From positions 9,674,735 to 9,738,734 of the forward strand of contig NC_086253.1 of assembly GCF_021018805.1 (NCBI RefSeq): a DNA stretch of 64,000 bases, written 5' to 3'. The translations under genes and the position numbers were made by a program. The notes beneath the pieces are model-generated. The model was not told the DNA's origin. It did not search any database and was given only the letters and a program-made list of their open reading frames with translations. Positions 1 through 11,838 of this stretch are shown one piece after another (position 1 is the first letter of the stretch; the number at the start of each line of letters is the position of its first letter). The DNA comes from Prinia subflava (lineage: Eukaryota > Chordata > Aves > Passeriformes > Cisticolidae).

Positions 1-2663
1 CCTTGTTTTCTTTTCCCTTGATTCAAGCAATAGAGCAAAATTCTTGGAGAAGGGTGAGTTTGGAATCTATTTTATAAACTTACTTTTAGAATAAAGTAAG
101 AATAAAACCATCTTCTCTGCCTGTCATGGATTGAAGAGAGAATAATAAACCAAGCTGCGCAACGCATTTCCTTGGGGATATCCTGTCAGAGTGTCTTCAG
201 CATTTCCAACATCACTAGAGCTTGCAAGGGATTGTTAAAATTGCTGTTAAACTACTGGTAAATCAGAATAACCCTTTATGCTGTGCTAGTGGTATCAGCA
301 GGGACAAAATTGAGCAGTATGCCTGATTTGGGATTTGTGCAGGGCAATGAGAAGAAAACAAGAAATCTTTCTATGTTAGTGATGTGAGCCTTTCTAAGAT
401 GCCTTTCAGGAGGTTGCAGCTGAAGAGATAAATATAAGTCATTAAAATGCCGAAAGAAGGAAGAAAAAAATCACCTGCAGCAGACAGAAGTACTTGGATT
501 TGTTGTTTTATTCCTTCTAAGGTGCTGTTCAAACACGTTTGGATCAACTATTTTCAGTGTTCTGGTCTTTGATTCTGTATTACCGTCATAAAAACCATCT
601 AAAAATCTTATAAAAATATAGAAGCTTGAGCAATAGGAATGAGTAAGCACACACCTTCAAGGATAGGCTTTTCATTACATTAATGTGCTTGAATAAATCC
701 AAATCTGCTCCCTTATTGCCTATCTTTCAGATAGGTTTGATGAGAGAAAAGGTGAATTATAAATAATTGAGCTGAGAACTTTCCTTGTATAAATTTTTCT
801 TGTTTTAAAACATACAGTATGGCCTCCACTGTTATTTTTGTTCTTACATATATTTTTACTTCTATCCCTTCAAGTATCAAATGAGTCTCTTAAGTCTTTC
901 TATGCTTGCATTTTCTTCTGTTCTGATGGACAAATTCAAACTTCTTACATGAGTAGGTAACACTTTTCCTGGGCTGTGGTGAAATCAAACTTCACTTTTA
1001 TAAAACAGTAGAGGAAAAAGGGGCAGTAGATAAATATCAAATTATTAATACAATGTTGTCCTCAAAAATACAATTCAATATAGAGGTAAACTTACCCCAT
1101 TGGAAGAGGTTTTTTAGTTTGTTTTTCTCAAGTAATTTATACCATCTCAAGTAAGACAAAAAGAAAAAAGTAGGTTTTGAGGTATATATATTGGTTAAAT
1201 TCTTGAAATTTCCATCTACAGAAGTTTATTACCTCTTAAACCTAAACTTATTTCCTCATGAAAAAACAATTCTTATTCTGTAAAAGTCTTTAAAACCTTT
1301 TTTGTTTTTTTAATTAAGTTTATACCTTCCACAATGTGTCATTTCTATCTCCCACCCCTTAGAAAATGGATTTGGGATGTTGTGGTTAAACATGCTGTCT
1401 AACTTTTGCAGATTTTGACTGCGTGCTAAAGGATTCAAAAGTTTTAATTTTCTCCAATTTTCATTTGAGTAGGCAAGTAGTTGGACAGAAAAAGAAGAAA
1501 AAAAAAAGGCAAACCCAAATTTTATAATTTCTAGTGGGTGAGAGAATGTATCAAGAACTCCTTCCCTTGTACACATAAAGAAGCAGTATTTGGGATTTTT
1601 CAGCTACAGGCAAATCTTCAACTTGCACTAGACTGGATACTGAGAGTCCAACCCCAGGAACTCCACTTGAAATCAAGCTTTAGTTATTGTGGTTTTTTAT
1701 AGGCCTCTTGTGTGAAATGTTCCCCCCTGCCCAACATAAGATGTCAGGGACAGACAGCCTCAGGAGCAGCCAGAGGCAGAGAAATTGCCATTCAAGCAGC
1801 TGCTGAGGCTGAGCTGGAGATGGGATCTCGTGTGGAGGCTGGGAGGTGTGGGCAGGGAGAGGTTTCTAACTGGAGTCAAAAAAAGCTGCAAAAAGGTCAG
1901 TGTTTCTCAAAACTGAACAAAAATTTTAAAAAACTCCTCCCATCCTTTGTTCCAGTTTCATAAATCTATGCTGAAAGCAAAGCAGACACTTTATTAAGCT
2001 GAAATTTCATTAAGCAGAAATTTAGGATGCTGGGAAATTCTCTGTTGACTCGGAGCTTTTATATTTCATCGGCTGATGTAACAGAACACTGAAAAACTTG
2101 CTGAGTTAACAGTGGACACTTTATAAATTATGTATTTCTCTATTAGCTTTTTAAATATAAGAAACATAATAATTTCCAAACTTTGTTTAAACTAATCTCT
2201 CAAATCCGTGGCACTCCTGCGTTTTGCAAGGAATTTGCTGCCCTCTCTTGATCAGTTGTATGAAATGTGACACATAAAGCAACAATTTCAAGTCTCCAAA
2301 AACTTTGCTAGGGACACGTATAGGTGTTTGGATATTTATTTCTTAAGCTCTGAACCTCTATAATGCAATCCTTAAAATGGTGTAAGGGTTTTTTTCATTT
2401 CAGAAATACCGGCTAAAGATGATACAGCCACTCTTATTGTGTAAAAAAAAAGGTGATGTGCATAATTTTTATTTGTTACCTTCTCTTTGTAGAAAACAAT
2501 AAAATGAGTGAATGCATTTGGAATGCTGTGCAATTTTATCTATTATGTGTGTAGGATATCACATAACAAATCTCTGTTCATGCAGGGTTTTCTGCAATGT
2601 GGATGGTAAATCATATTGTTTTAAGCTCACATTGCAGTTTTGTCATATTGAAAAGCCTGAGTG
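1..2663. other. AT-rich single-copy DNA, no gene seen
   Basis: This stretch is AT-rich, with short A and T runs. No repeat family, splice-bounded open frame or CpG cluster could be recognised. The open frames present are short and lack splice signals or biased composition. It is best read as intronic or intergenic background. Confidence 0.6.
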
Positions 2664-2737
2664 AATGTCTGTCACAGTGGACACGGGAAGAACCACACGA
2701 GGACACACTGGTGAGCGAAGCAGGAAAAAAAGGTGAG

Positions 2738-2743
2738 TTTATT
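2738..2743 (-). terminator. AATAAA poly(A) signal of the solo LTR
   Basis: The minus strand reads AATAAA just downstream of the TATA-like box. It lies about 70 bp from the LTR 3' end, consistent with an LTR polyadenylation signal. Confidence 0.5.
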
Positions 2744-2754
2744 TACAAAACCCA

Positions 2755-2763
2755 GTTTTATAC
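2755..2763 (-). promoter_or_regulatory. TATA-like box of the solo LTR
   Basis: On the minus strand this reads GTATAAAAC, about 240 bp from the 5' end of the LTR. That is where a U3 core promoter is expected. Whether it is active is unknown. Confidence 0.5.
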
Positions 2764-3035
2764 GTTTCCTATGGTGCCCGTGGATTGGAGGATGGAATTC
2801 CACCTCTCAATCCACTTTGGTCGAGCTAACTGTCAATCACATTTCTCTTCTTACTTAGAAATATGTAAACAATAAAAGACAGTTAGCAAAACATGGCCAG
2901 TGTTTATAGTAGAAAATGTGATAAGGTGAGACTTCTGACTCCAATATGAAGAATATAACAGAAGGCTTAAAAAAGTCTTCAAAACTAGGGTGACAAATGT
3001 CCTCACCTCTGCACTCTGCTTTTAGTGAGCTGGAA

Positions 3036-3038
<3 letters not shown>

Positions 3039-3095
<57 letters not shown>
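3039..3095 (+). repeat. 57-nt uninterrupted poly(A) tract
   Basis: 57 consecutive A bases lie 44 bp after the solo LTR. No AATAAA or recognisable transcript sequence precedes the tract, so it is not clearly the tail of a retrocopy. A run this long is prone to slippage, and its exact length in the assembly may not be reliable. Confidence 0.9.
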
Positions 3096-3098
<3 letters not shown>

Positions 3099-4333
3099 GG
3101 GCTTTTTAACAAACAATTAAGTATGTGGAAGCCAGAAAACCTCCTGCTGAAGTCTCAGAAAGCACAACAAGAAACCTACAGCAACTTTGCAGCTGTCAAG
3201 GCAGAGACTTGCTTTCCTCACCCTTTCTGTGAGTGTCACCAATCTGTCTTGAAAGATAAACAGGACTAGTTGTTTGCAGTATTGAATTGCAAACTACTGC
3301 TTGGCAAGAAGATCTTCTAGTTAAAGCCTCTGTCAAAGCAAGGATATATCCTGGCATGGTAAAGAGCCGAACAATTAGCAAGGACTGCATTTAACAGATG
3401 GATTTTGTATTTATGTAGCTCCTGCTGGGAAACACAGAGGCATTGCTGAGACTGCAGCATGTGTGAATTACTGAAAAAGAGTAGTGGTTAAAGAACAGTC
3501 TTTTTGTTTTACATAACAAGTCCTGAAATCCAGGAAGAGCTTCCTTAAACACCCACCCACAGTTGTTCATATTTTAAGCCAAAGGTTTTGCAGCCATTTC
3601 ACAGTTAACCTGCTCAAACGTTTAATCTTGATGGGACTGTGGCTTTTTTTGGTGCTGCATCTCTGGCAAAGGGGTTGTGCAGGGGTGCAGCAGCAGGTTC
3701 TGCACTCTCAGGAAGATTCTCACGTTTTCCTTTGGCACAAGTCAGTTCTTGAGCAGAATATGATCAGGTCTGAATGATGAAAGCTGACACTAGTTTCAAT
3801 GCCAAGGTGAAAGAATACTTTTTAGGAAATAACTCTGCTTATCTTTGCTCCTCCCTTAAAAGAGGATTTCAGGGGTGACAATGATTTCTACTTTGATAGC
3901 AACAGCCTGGGATCAGACATTCAGTCTTTAGGTGCTTATCTGCACCTTATCTTCTTGGAGATAGGGTTCTGATGCAAAGGCTGGAAATCCATGTAAATAT
4001 TGTTGTAGCTTTCAACATTCAACAACCCCTTGTCAAATACTTTCTAGAATGGTTTGTCAGATCATGTTTAAGTAGAATATAGGCAGCAGCAAAGTTTCTG
4101 CTTTTACTATCAACAGTATATTCTGCTTTCTCCCTAAGGAAGAAGAGGAAAATCATTTATAGAACAACTTACGTAAACTTAAAAATACTGAGTTTTCTGG
4201 CCTACTGTTCAATTTATTCCCTGGACACTATGTATAATCCTTAAAAAATGTCTTGGACTCCAGAATTCTTAAAGTCAATAGAGCTGATCCTTAATTAAAT
4301 GGAAATGCTCTTGTCTGGGAAGATCAAACTTAC
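3096..4333. other. Single-copy DNA, nothing recognised
   Basis: Mixed AT-rich sequence without a recognisable repeat, RNA gene or splice-bounded open frame. Confidence 0.55.
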
Positions 4334-4367
4334 CTTTTTAATTGCTCAGAAGAAATTAATTTGATTC
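4334..4367 (-). other. Splice-site-bounded 34-nt segment, possible microexon
   Basis: On the minus strand a T10-rich tract ending in ACAG (acceptor) precedes 34 nt, followed by AAG|GTAAGTTTG, a near-perfect donor. One frame is open across the segment and reads IKLISSEQLK. The composition is AT-rich like its surroundings. Such pairs do arise by chance at this density, and no partner exon is established, so it is only a candidate. Confidence 0.15.
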
Positions 4368-5004
4368 CTGTAAAAAAAAAATCATGTCACCAACTTAATT
4401 GCTTTCTTCACTAAAAGTCTTTAAGTAGGTGTCAGTGAAATTTTTCCCACTCACAAGCCTGTAATTCTGCAGAGAGAAAAAGACTAGAAATTACTGGGGT
4501 TTAGCATATTCCAAACTGATTTAAAAACACAAGAGAAAAGAATCAAAGAAATCTAAAACCAGCGTTAAATGAAATGCTCTGTCTGTTTATTAAGGCCATA
4601 TGTGTTTGCAGTAAGAAAACTCTGAACCTGTGATTTGTCTGAGGTCAAGTCCATGTGCCTGGGTCCAGCATTGATCAGTGCTGCTTAAAGAAACAATAAT
4701 CCAGAGGACTTCCACCAAATGCACTATGCAAAGAATCTCTATACAATTCCCTCAGCTCCTCATTCTCTGCTCTCCCTGAGCTCCTCTGTGCAGTCCCACA
4801 AAAGGACATTCCCTGGGAGTCTGGTGACGCTGTGCTGGATGTTGAAGGCTCTTTGCTTGGATGTTCCCTCTGCTCTGTGGTCACTGCCTCTCACAAACAG
4901 GCCCAAATGTGGGTGCCACCAGCCCTGTGCTGCTCTGGGTGCTGCAGTGGGTGGCACTGGAGGGTCACTCTCAGACACCCCATCAGAGATTGCTTTGCTG
5001 GTAC

Positions 5005-5520
5005 CCTGTTCATGGAACCCTAAAATGGTTTGGGTTGGGTGGAATGGTAGAGATAATTTAGTTCCACCTCCCCTGCCATGGGCAGGGACACCTTCCACTA
5101 GGCCAGGTTGCTCCAAGGCCCTCCAAGACCTCTCCTGGACCCTTCCAGGGATGGGGCAACCACAGCTGCTCTGGGCAGCCTGTGCCAGTGTCTCACTGCC
5201 CTCACAATAAAGAACATCTTAACATTTAATCTGAACCTCTCCTCTTTCAATTTCCAGCTATTCCCCATCTCTTGCCACTTCATGCTTTTGTTAAAAGTCC
5301 CTCCCCAGCTCTCTGTGGGCCCTTTAGATACTGAAAGGCTGCTGTAAGGTCTCCCCAGAGCCTTTTCTTCTCTAGGCTGAGCAACCTCAGCTCTCTTGGC
5401 CTGTCTTCATAGAAAAGGTGCTTCAGGCCCTCTGGACCTCTTTGTCGCCCCCCTCTGGACCCTCTCCAGCAGGTCCATGTCCTTTTAATTCTGAAGTCCC
5501 CAGAGCTGAACACAGTGCTC
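5005..5520 (-). mobile_element. CR1 LINE 3' fragment
   Basis: On the plus strand it opens with a motif like AAAATGGTTTGGGTTGG. It then passes through the order expected of a reversed CR1 3' end: a 'gggcagggacacc...ccactaggccaggttgctc' block, 'ggatggggcaaccacagctgctctgggcagcctg', 'caataaagaacatctt', the 'aaggtctccccagagcc' block, and lastly 'ggtccatgtcctt...ccccagagctgaacacagtgctc'. CR1 is the dominant avian LINE, and its copies are usually 5'-truncated like this one. The element lacks the reverse transcriptase and cannot move. The 3' octamer tail is degenerate, which implies an old copy. Confidence 0.9.
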
Positions 5521-5814
5521 TTGTGTTTGTCCTTGAATGGAGCTTTTTATTTTACTTTTCCTCGGCATAGCCAGATCTTTTGTGTTACCTTCTCAATTTA
5601 AAAGTGCTTTATCCTTCCTTGGCCCCTTATGAAGATGCTTATGGCAGTAAGAGAGAAGCAATTCTGGCTCTCAGATTCTGGGTTTTTATTTTTCATGTAG
5701 ATAATAACTTCTTTGTCTTGGTAAACTAAATGTGTTCGGAGCCATCTGCTGTTCTAAAACTGTCATCTAGTTGAATATAGAAAACCTCGCCTCTTACCAC
5801 TTTTCCTCACCTTC

Positions 5815-6059
5815 TGTCAGTTGTGCTCCAGACAGCAACGAAGCATCATACAGCCACTTTCTCATTCCACACCCCCAGTGGGATGGGGTGGAGAATCAGA
5901 AAAAGGTAAAACTCGTGGGCTGAGATACAGTTTAATGACTGAAATTAAGTAAAAAATTATAATGATAATAATAGTATTATTTTGATATTAAATCAAAACC
6001 ACATCACTGTACCTGCTACTAGGAAGAAAATTAACTCTATCCCAGCTGAAAGCAGGACA
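5815..6059 (-). mobile_element. Shortened ERVL-like LTR
   Basis: The left end reads TGTCAG. The right end, read on the minus strand, begins TGTCCTGCTTTCAGCTGGGA and continues with 'tagagttaattttcttcctagtagc', the start of a common avian ERVL LTR as recalled. The block at 5870-5935 ('cccagtgggatggggtggagaatc...aaactcgtgggctgagat') matches the 3' part of the same LTR. About half the usual length is missing between roughly 5945 and 5990. Flanking 5-mers are CCTTC (5810-5814) and CCTCC (6060-6064), one mismatch apart. This fits the 5-bp target duplications of ERVL after some decay. Confidence 0.8.
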
Positions 6060-9000
6060 CCTCCTCAGTCACCTCGTGCTACTTTCGTTATTTGGTGCAC
6101 ATTGTATTGTAATTTCAGTTGTGTTGTAAGGTTGTACAACTTATTGATAGGGCTCAATGACTTTAAAGATCTTTTTCAACCTAAATAATTTTATGATTCT
6201 GATTCCCCTTGATCAAAGTCTCACCATTTCTATGTAAAACCAGTTCTCAACACTTTGGTTAGTCACAAAAATATTAAGAAAATTTAAGTAAAAGCAATGC
6301 AAAGGATGAATTTTTTTTTTTTGTCAGCTTCTTGTACTGATGTATATATATGTGGATTACAGTGTTCCATACATTCAGCAGTAACATTTCAAAGGGTTCT
6401 GTTAATTTAAACCATTTTCTGCTGTTTCATTTACACATAGTAGACTGAACTTGCTCCATCACGTTGCTGCAGCTGCTGCAGAAGACTCCCAGTACTTTTT
6501 GCAGTTCTAATGGGCGACTGTCTGCCTGATGGATTAAGGTCCTTATGGTCTCCATCCATAAGTTAATTGAGCTGAGTCAGTCTGGGCTCTGAAGCCCTTC
6601 CTGAAAATGAACTCTTATTAAGGGTAAACACTCAGCAAAGTGTAAGTACAGTACAAATAACCATAAAGGGCACTAGCTAAACTCTGGAGATGGAACTCAG
6701 GCTAGGAATACAGAGTGAAATAAACATCCATTTCCTTGTCATCCAGGTTAACGAGTGTAGGGATGTGTGATATGAGAATTTTCTCTGTGCACTATACTAG
6801 ACATATCTGCTGTTATTTTTTATGATTTCAAGAGTTAGCTACCACGCTAAGAGTTTTGGGTATGGCTTCCTAAATGTTCCTTACTTCCCACCATTTGAGT
6901 CTTAATATATTCTGTATAAGAAATTATTTGAAAAAAATTGCTTAACAATTCAATTTGCTTTAATGGCAGAACAACAAGTCATATGGGTAGAAAGACAGTA
7001 GATGTGATATCTTCTGACTGTAGTGAACTTCAGTGGGAGGATTTCATGATGTTTTTCTAAAAAGAACAAAGGAAACTTGCCTTGACAGAACTTCCATGGG
7101 TGGATATGAAACTTGTCAGGAAAAATATCTGAGTAGCTCTCAGCTGCTTAGTGTCAAAATGTAAGAGGTGCACACAACCTGTCTCCTGTTTGGTTCAACA
7201 AGCCTGTCTATCACAGATGGCACAGAATTTTCAGTCCTTGGGAACATTAGTGGCCAGGGTTAGGACTCAGTGTGACCCCAGCAAAGGAGAGAGACATGGG
7301 ATTGGTTGGTAACACTGGCTGGAAAAGAATGTGTGGGATGGTGATGCCAGATAAGGCAAAGCTGGTTTAAAACCACCCTGCTGTATCAACACACCAAGGA
7401 GTACAAACAATCCAGCCTAAAATATAGGGAGCATTCTTCCCTGCTCTTTGCTGGAATACTCTTTCTGGCTTTCTGTGTGGAATGGGACCTACTTGAAAAC
7501 AGACATGGTGAGAACAGTAAAAATTCACTCAGAAGCATGAAAACAGACTCAAAGGGCTGGAGGAATCCCAGCCAAAACCAGGACAGAAGCTGAGATCAGA
7601 AAGCCTGGAGAAAAGAAAGAATGATGAGAGGAGAACTCATGAGACATGAGAAATATGAGACACATATGGAGACAAATACAGAAAGTCTATTGAAGGAAAG
7701 AAGGGGATCAATCGTACTCTGGGTCTGTGGCTGACCAGACAAGTAACAGGAAAAAAATCCTGAGAAATATTTAGGATTAATCATACCAAAAACTGAAATC
7801 AATCTGTAACCCTAGATTCTCTTTCTCAATAGATTCATCATCTCCCAGAAGTTGCTTCCAAGTGTGGTGTGTTCCACTTACACTAACAGAGATTGCAGTA
7901 CCACCACCAGCGTCGACTCTTGTCTGGCTTGCTCTGCACGACCCCTCTTTAAATACAGTGAGGTGCAGTTGCACAGAACTGGACTAGATTACTTCAACTC
8001 TAATTTCTCTTTTGCCCAGGGCTCGTTTTGTCTGATCATTTTATTGTCCTTTTACCTCTTTTCTAAAAATAATGTAATTTCCTACTCATAATTTTTGCTG
8101 AGAAATTTAAAAATATTATCCACATACTTTGATTAGAGAATTGGTTGAAGTTGCTGCCAACAAATGCATTTTGAAGAGCTAGGAACAGGAGATGGAGAAA
8201 TACAAAATGTATAAATCTAAGAGGCAGCCTTACAGGAGAACTGGAGCACAACTTGTTCCTAGCCAGAGACCCCAGAGAACTCTACAGCTGCATATTTAAC
8301 TGCTGTGGAGAGATGCTGATTGTTTAGAACCAGCAACACTTTCCAGTCTGAAATTCCCTTTTTACTCCTTGTCCAGGGGCACACAATTGCCCCTGGATAA
8401 CATTTAAGTCATGCTAAGAAGGCTCAGAGCAATTCCGTTTCAGCAGTTTGCAAGTTGTACATGAGGTAACGATGACGGATGATCTTAATATTCCACTCTT
8501 TAACATAATTTACTAGGGGTAGTACATGAACCAGTAAAGCTAGAAAATTGTTGTCCTCCTTCAGTCATCAATTAGGTTAGTGGTTATTGCTGGGCTGGGC
8601 ACAAAAAATGATCCTGTCACTCTTACAGGGCTTAAGATCAAACAGCAGTTCTTGAATCTCTTCAAAGAGCTCTGTTAAATCTACATATTACGCTCATTTT
8701 TCCTTTTTCTTTTTCGCATATATGTGTTCTAGAAGATGTTCTAGAAGAAAATGGTTTTGAATCTCATCTGGTGTTCTCAGCTTTGTCTTGAGGAATAAAT
8801 TCCGGGTATTCAATGAGCTGCTACCTATAGTAGCAAAACAAAGCAATCCAAAATAGCTGTTTTAATCCCTCTTAGTTTCAGCAAAGTCCAGGTGAAAGTA
8901 AGGGTTCCTAGCTCATGGAAAAATATGGTGTTCTGAAAAGTTTCTTTCATCCCAACTAAAAATTTAAAATCCATTTAAAATCTAAAAACAGGTTGTAATT

Positions 9001-10228
9001 TAAAAAAAAAAGGGGGGGGAATTCTTTCCCCTTTAGTGTTGCAAGATTTAGAAATTATATTATATATAGATTTTTTAAATTATATTGAGGTCAAAATTGA
9101 ATGAAAATTATTCACTTTTAGTCAAAGCAATATTTCCCTAATCAGCAAACTTTAAGCATGTATATTTTGTGCCTTCCAGGAATTCCCCACTTTATTTTCC
9201 TCCCTCTCATACTTTTATCTGTGACTCTTGTCTCATGTACTGTGACTGTGGCAAAGATGGGTCAAGAGAGAAGCTCCCTCCAGGGGGATGCCCAATAAAG
9301 GCCTTTCTGTCCCAGCTCAGTGGTGCACCTGGGATGGGGCAGAGGCAGTGCAAGGAGCAGGAGGAGCCCCTGGGAAGGCTCCAGAGATTCCCTTGGATCC
9401 TGGGCTGTGGGCCAGCCTTGCTGCCAGGGCTTCCCACACGTCCTGGTCCTGGGCACTGCTTCTGCTTCAACAGCAGCAACATCCACAGGGGGGGGCAAGG
9501 TAATGATTTCCAATGTGCCACTCAGAAAGGAGGTAGGAAGATGCTTAGATGGAACAGCAAAGATAAATTACATGGGCTCTGCTTCTAACTGTTATTCACA
9601 GTAAAAGAGCAAAGGGCTTTAGAGCAAGCCACTGGCCCTGATATGGTCCCTCTATCTCTGCTTATCACAGCATCACACTTGAGATACTGCCCAGCACTGT
9701 CAGAGGCAGAAGAGGTGCTTGGCAATATCAGCAGAATAACTGTAAGTGAAGTAGACATCTCTCCTACAATTAGTTGCTCTGTTTCCCCTTCCTTTTCTCT
9801 TTTCCCTGCCTCCATCCCCTTGGAGCTCCTGCAGAAGATTTGGAAATCTCCCCAGTGAGAAAGGTTTGGTTTCAGCTGAGAGCTGATAGCTCTCGCTTCA
9901 TTCCTCTCCTGGTTTTGTTCCTCAGAAAGACAAACCTTGATCTTCAGGAGTTTGTACACTCGAATGTGAACGAGGGGACTGCACTGTCCTAAACTCTCTG
10001 TGTACTGTGTCAGCTTCAGAGGTTAGGAGTTTCTTTTGTATTATCAGCCTAGAAATAGAGCACATTGCCTGAAATTAGGGAACTGCACTTCTGGGAGGGT
10101 CGCTGTGGCCAGGCTGGGATGAGAAAGAACCGGGAAGGCTTTCCTTACTCTTGGAAGGGTTGTCTGCTAGTATTTGGTGGAAACAAATATATACACATTG
10201 GTTCCTACCTCCCAACTTTAATTTTGAA
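6060..10228. other. Single-copy DNA, no gene seen
   Basis: AT-rich sequence with no recognised repeat apart from a short A10G8-like run near 9002-9019. A moderately GC-rich patch at 9280-9500 has long overlapping open frames in several registers, but no splice consensus or codon-like pattern. Confidence 0.55.
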
Positions 10229-10400
10229 TGTCTTTTGTAGCTTCGTGAGGGAGCTGAGCTCGCCGCTAGATGTCAACAGCGTTCCAGGAAAGGGAACGGG
10301 GCCCGGCTCCCCTAAAAACCCCCGGAACCATGGCAGAAATCAGGGAATACAAGCTTGTCTGACACTTTTCATCCTCGAGGCTTGCATCTGAGAAGCTGGG
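10229..10400 (+). other. Isolated GC/CpG pocket with an acceptor-like start
   Basis: Within AT-rich DNA, 10241-10390 contains several CpG and GC-rich words. It is preceded by a pyrimidine-rich stretch ending TTTTGTAG at 10240, which resembles a splice acceptor. One plus-strand frame stays open from the acceptor (FVRELSSPLDVNSVPGKG...) to a stop at 10389-10391. A CCATGG with good Kozak context (ATG at 10330-10332) opens a nine-codon frame only. No downstream donor of good quality was found, so it could be a terminal or non-coding exon, or a regulatory element. Confidence 0.25.
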
Positions 10401-11795
10401 TGGAAACCGCGATGAAATCAGGAAAACACATGCACGTCCTATAAGAATTTTTATTATTTTCATCATCGATTGGCAATTTTTCCCCAAGACAAATGCAAAT
10501 GCAAGAGTGAAAGTAAAGAGCAAGACTCCTTGAATGGATTCAATATTTTTTTTCGGCTGTTAGCTAATGTTAAACACATGGAATATTTTCAGATTAATTC
10601 CACCAACGCTTTTATTTATGTGATAACCATAATTTAGTACAAGCAAGTACAGACATACATACATAAGCAGCACTAATTATCTGTCCACTCACAAATTATT
10701 TAAAATGTTTAAAATCTCCCATCAACAAAAAGGAAGTTTTGATTTCTCTTTTTAGAGTGACAGCAGTGTTTTGGAGTTGCATTGGCAACAGTTATTTATA
10801 GGAAAAAATGTGAAAACCCATATTTTCATCCTTGTAAGGGCTGGACAATCAGTTGCATTTGAGATTTAATAGCTATTACCCTCTTTTTTATTTCACCTGT
10901 ATTGAGACACAGCGTACAATGTGTTTCATGCCATTCCTCAAGAAATACTGAGCCTGATCCTGGGGCTGCTGCTTTCCTAAGCTTTGTATAAAGTAAGGCT
11001 GTCATCAGCACTGTGCTAAAATTTGTGGAAACCTGGTTTTAGAAGGAAAATTGAATGGTTTTCAGTGTTTGTAAGTAGAAATCGAAGCTATTGAAGGGTC
11101 TTTTTTCCCACAAACACACACTTAGGCTGGCCAGAAATCCAGTTTCTGTTTTCTGGGAAATAATGCACCTACATCAGAGTAACACAGGGGAACCCCACTG
11201 GTTTCCTCCCAAGCTCACAAAGTACCTGGATCTGTGTGGGAGAAAAACATCTGGGATTAGGAAACTAACCCAGCATGCAATTTCTCTCTTCAAATGATGA
11301 TATGACCACAAATCCATAAATCCTCTGCAAATTTATAGGAGTTTTCTAGCTCATCAAAATTGTAATGTACTTCTGCTGAGGAGAATGGTGGAAGCAAAGT
11401 GGATTAAATTTGTGTTTCAACATCCAAACCTGATTAAATGAGCTGAAAATAAAACCCCCATTGTAAAAACTGTTTAAAAAGAGAAGAGAGAGAGAGGGAA
11501 ACAATCACCCTGTTTTTCTTCCTGTAATTATAGTCAATAAAAATTCTGAAACTGTTTAGGGAAAAAATAAACTGTTCACAGGAAAAAAAAAATCCTCTTG
11601 CTTGAAGTATAAGAAACAAACCTAGTGTGGAGCAAATACAAGTTAAAGAGAGAGACATTTGACAAGCATCAATTCACACTGGTCAGGAGACTGCAGATGA
11701 CTCAGGAGTTCAGCTATAACAGATTGGTCACAGCTAAATATGCCCTTAATCCACCACTAAGAGTCCCTGGAATGCAGCAAGGTCAAGATTGATTT

Positions 11796-11838
11796 AAAAA
11801 AAAGAAAAAAAAAAAAGAAAAAAAAAGGAAAAAAAAGA
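11796..11838 (+). repeat. A-rich low-complexity tract
   Basis: Long A runs interrupted by single or paired G bases. It shows no tail-like context and no flanking duplication. Confidence 0.8.

Larger units (their letters stand above)
2670..2995 (-). mobile_element. Solo LTR of a class II (ERVK-like) endogenous retrovirus
   Basis: A 326-bp element that begins TGTCAC and ends GGTGACA, so it has the TG...CA termini of a retroviral LTR on both strands. It is flanked by perfect 6-bp direct repeats, AATGTC at 2664-2669 and again at 2996-3001. Read on the minus strand it carries a TATA-like GTATAAAAC (2755-2763) followed shortly by AATAAA (2738-2743). The 6-bp target duplication is the usual signature of ERVK/class II integration. 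The very short TATA-to-polyA distance suggests a short R region with the poly(A) signal in U3, as in betaretroviruses. No internal gag/pol/env sequence is adjacent, so this is a solo LTR left by LTR-LTR recombination. The perfect duplication and clean ends suggest a fairly young insertion. The family name cannot be fixed without a repeat library. Confidence 0.82.

Noticed and set aside
2855..3269. Frames containing long poly-F or poly-K
   Set aside because: Direct translation of the 57-nt poly(A) run.
6570..6590. Shared word CTGAGTCAGTCTGGG, also near 19678-19692
   Set aside because: A 15-bp match without extension either side; a coincidental AP-1-like word rather than a repeat family.
10330..10359. 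ATG with Kozak context encoding MAEIREYKLV, reminiscent of Ras/Rap N-termini
   Set aside because: Stops straight after ten residues; no G1 P-loop or any further Ras-family sequence follows in any frame, so the likeness is chance.
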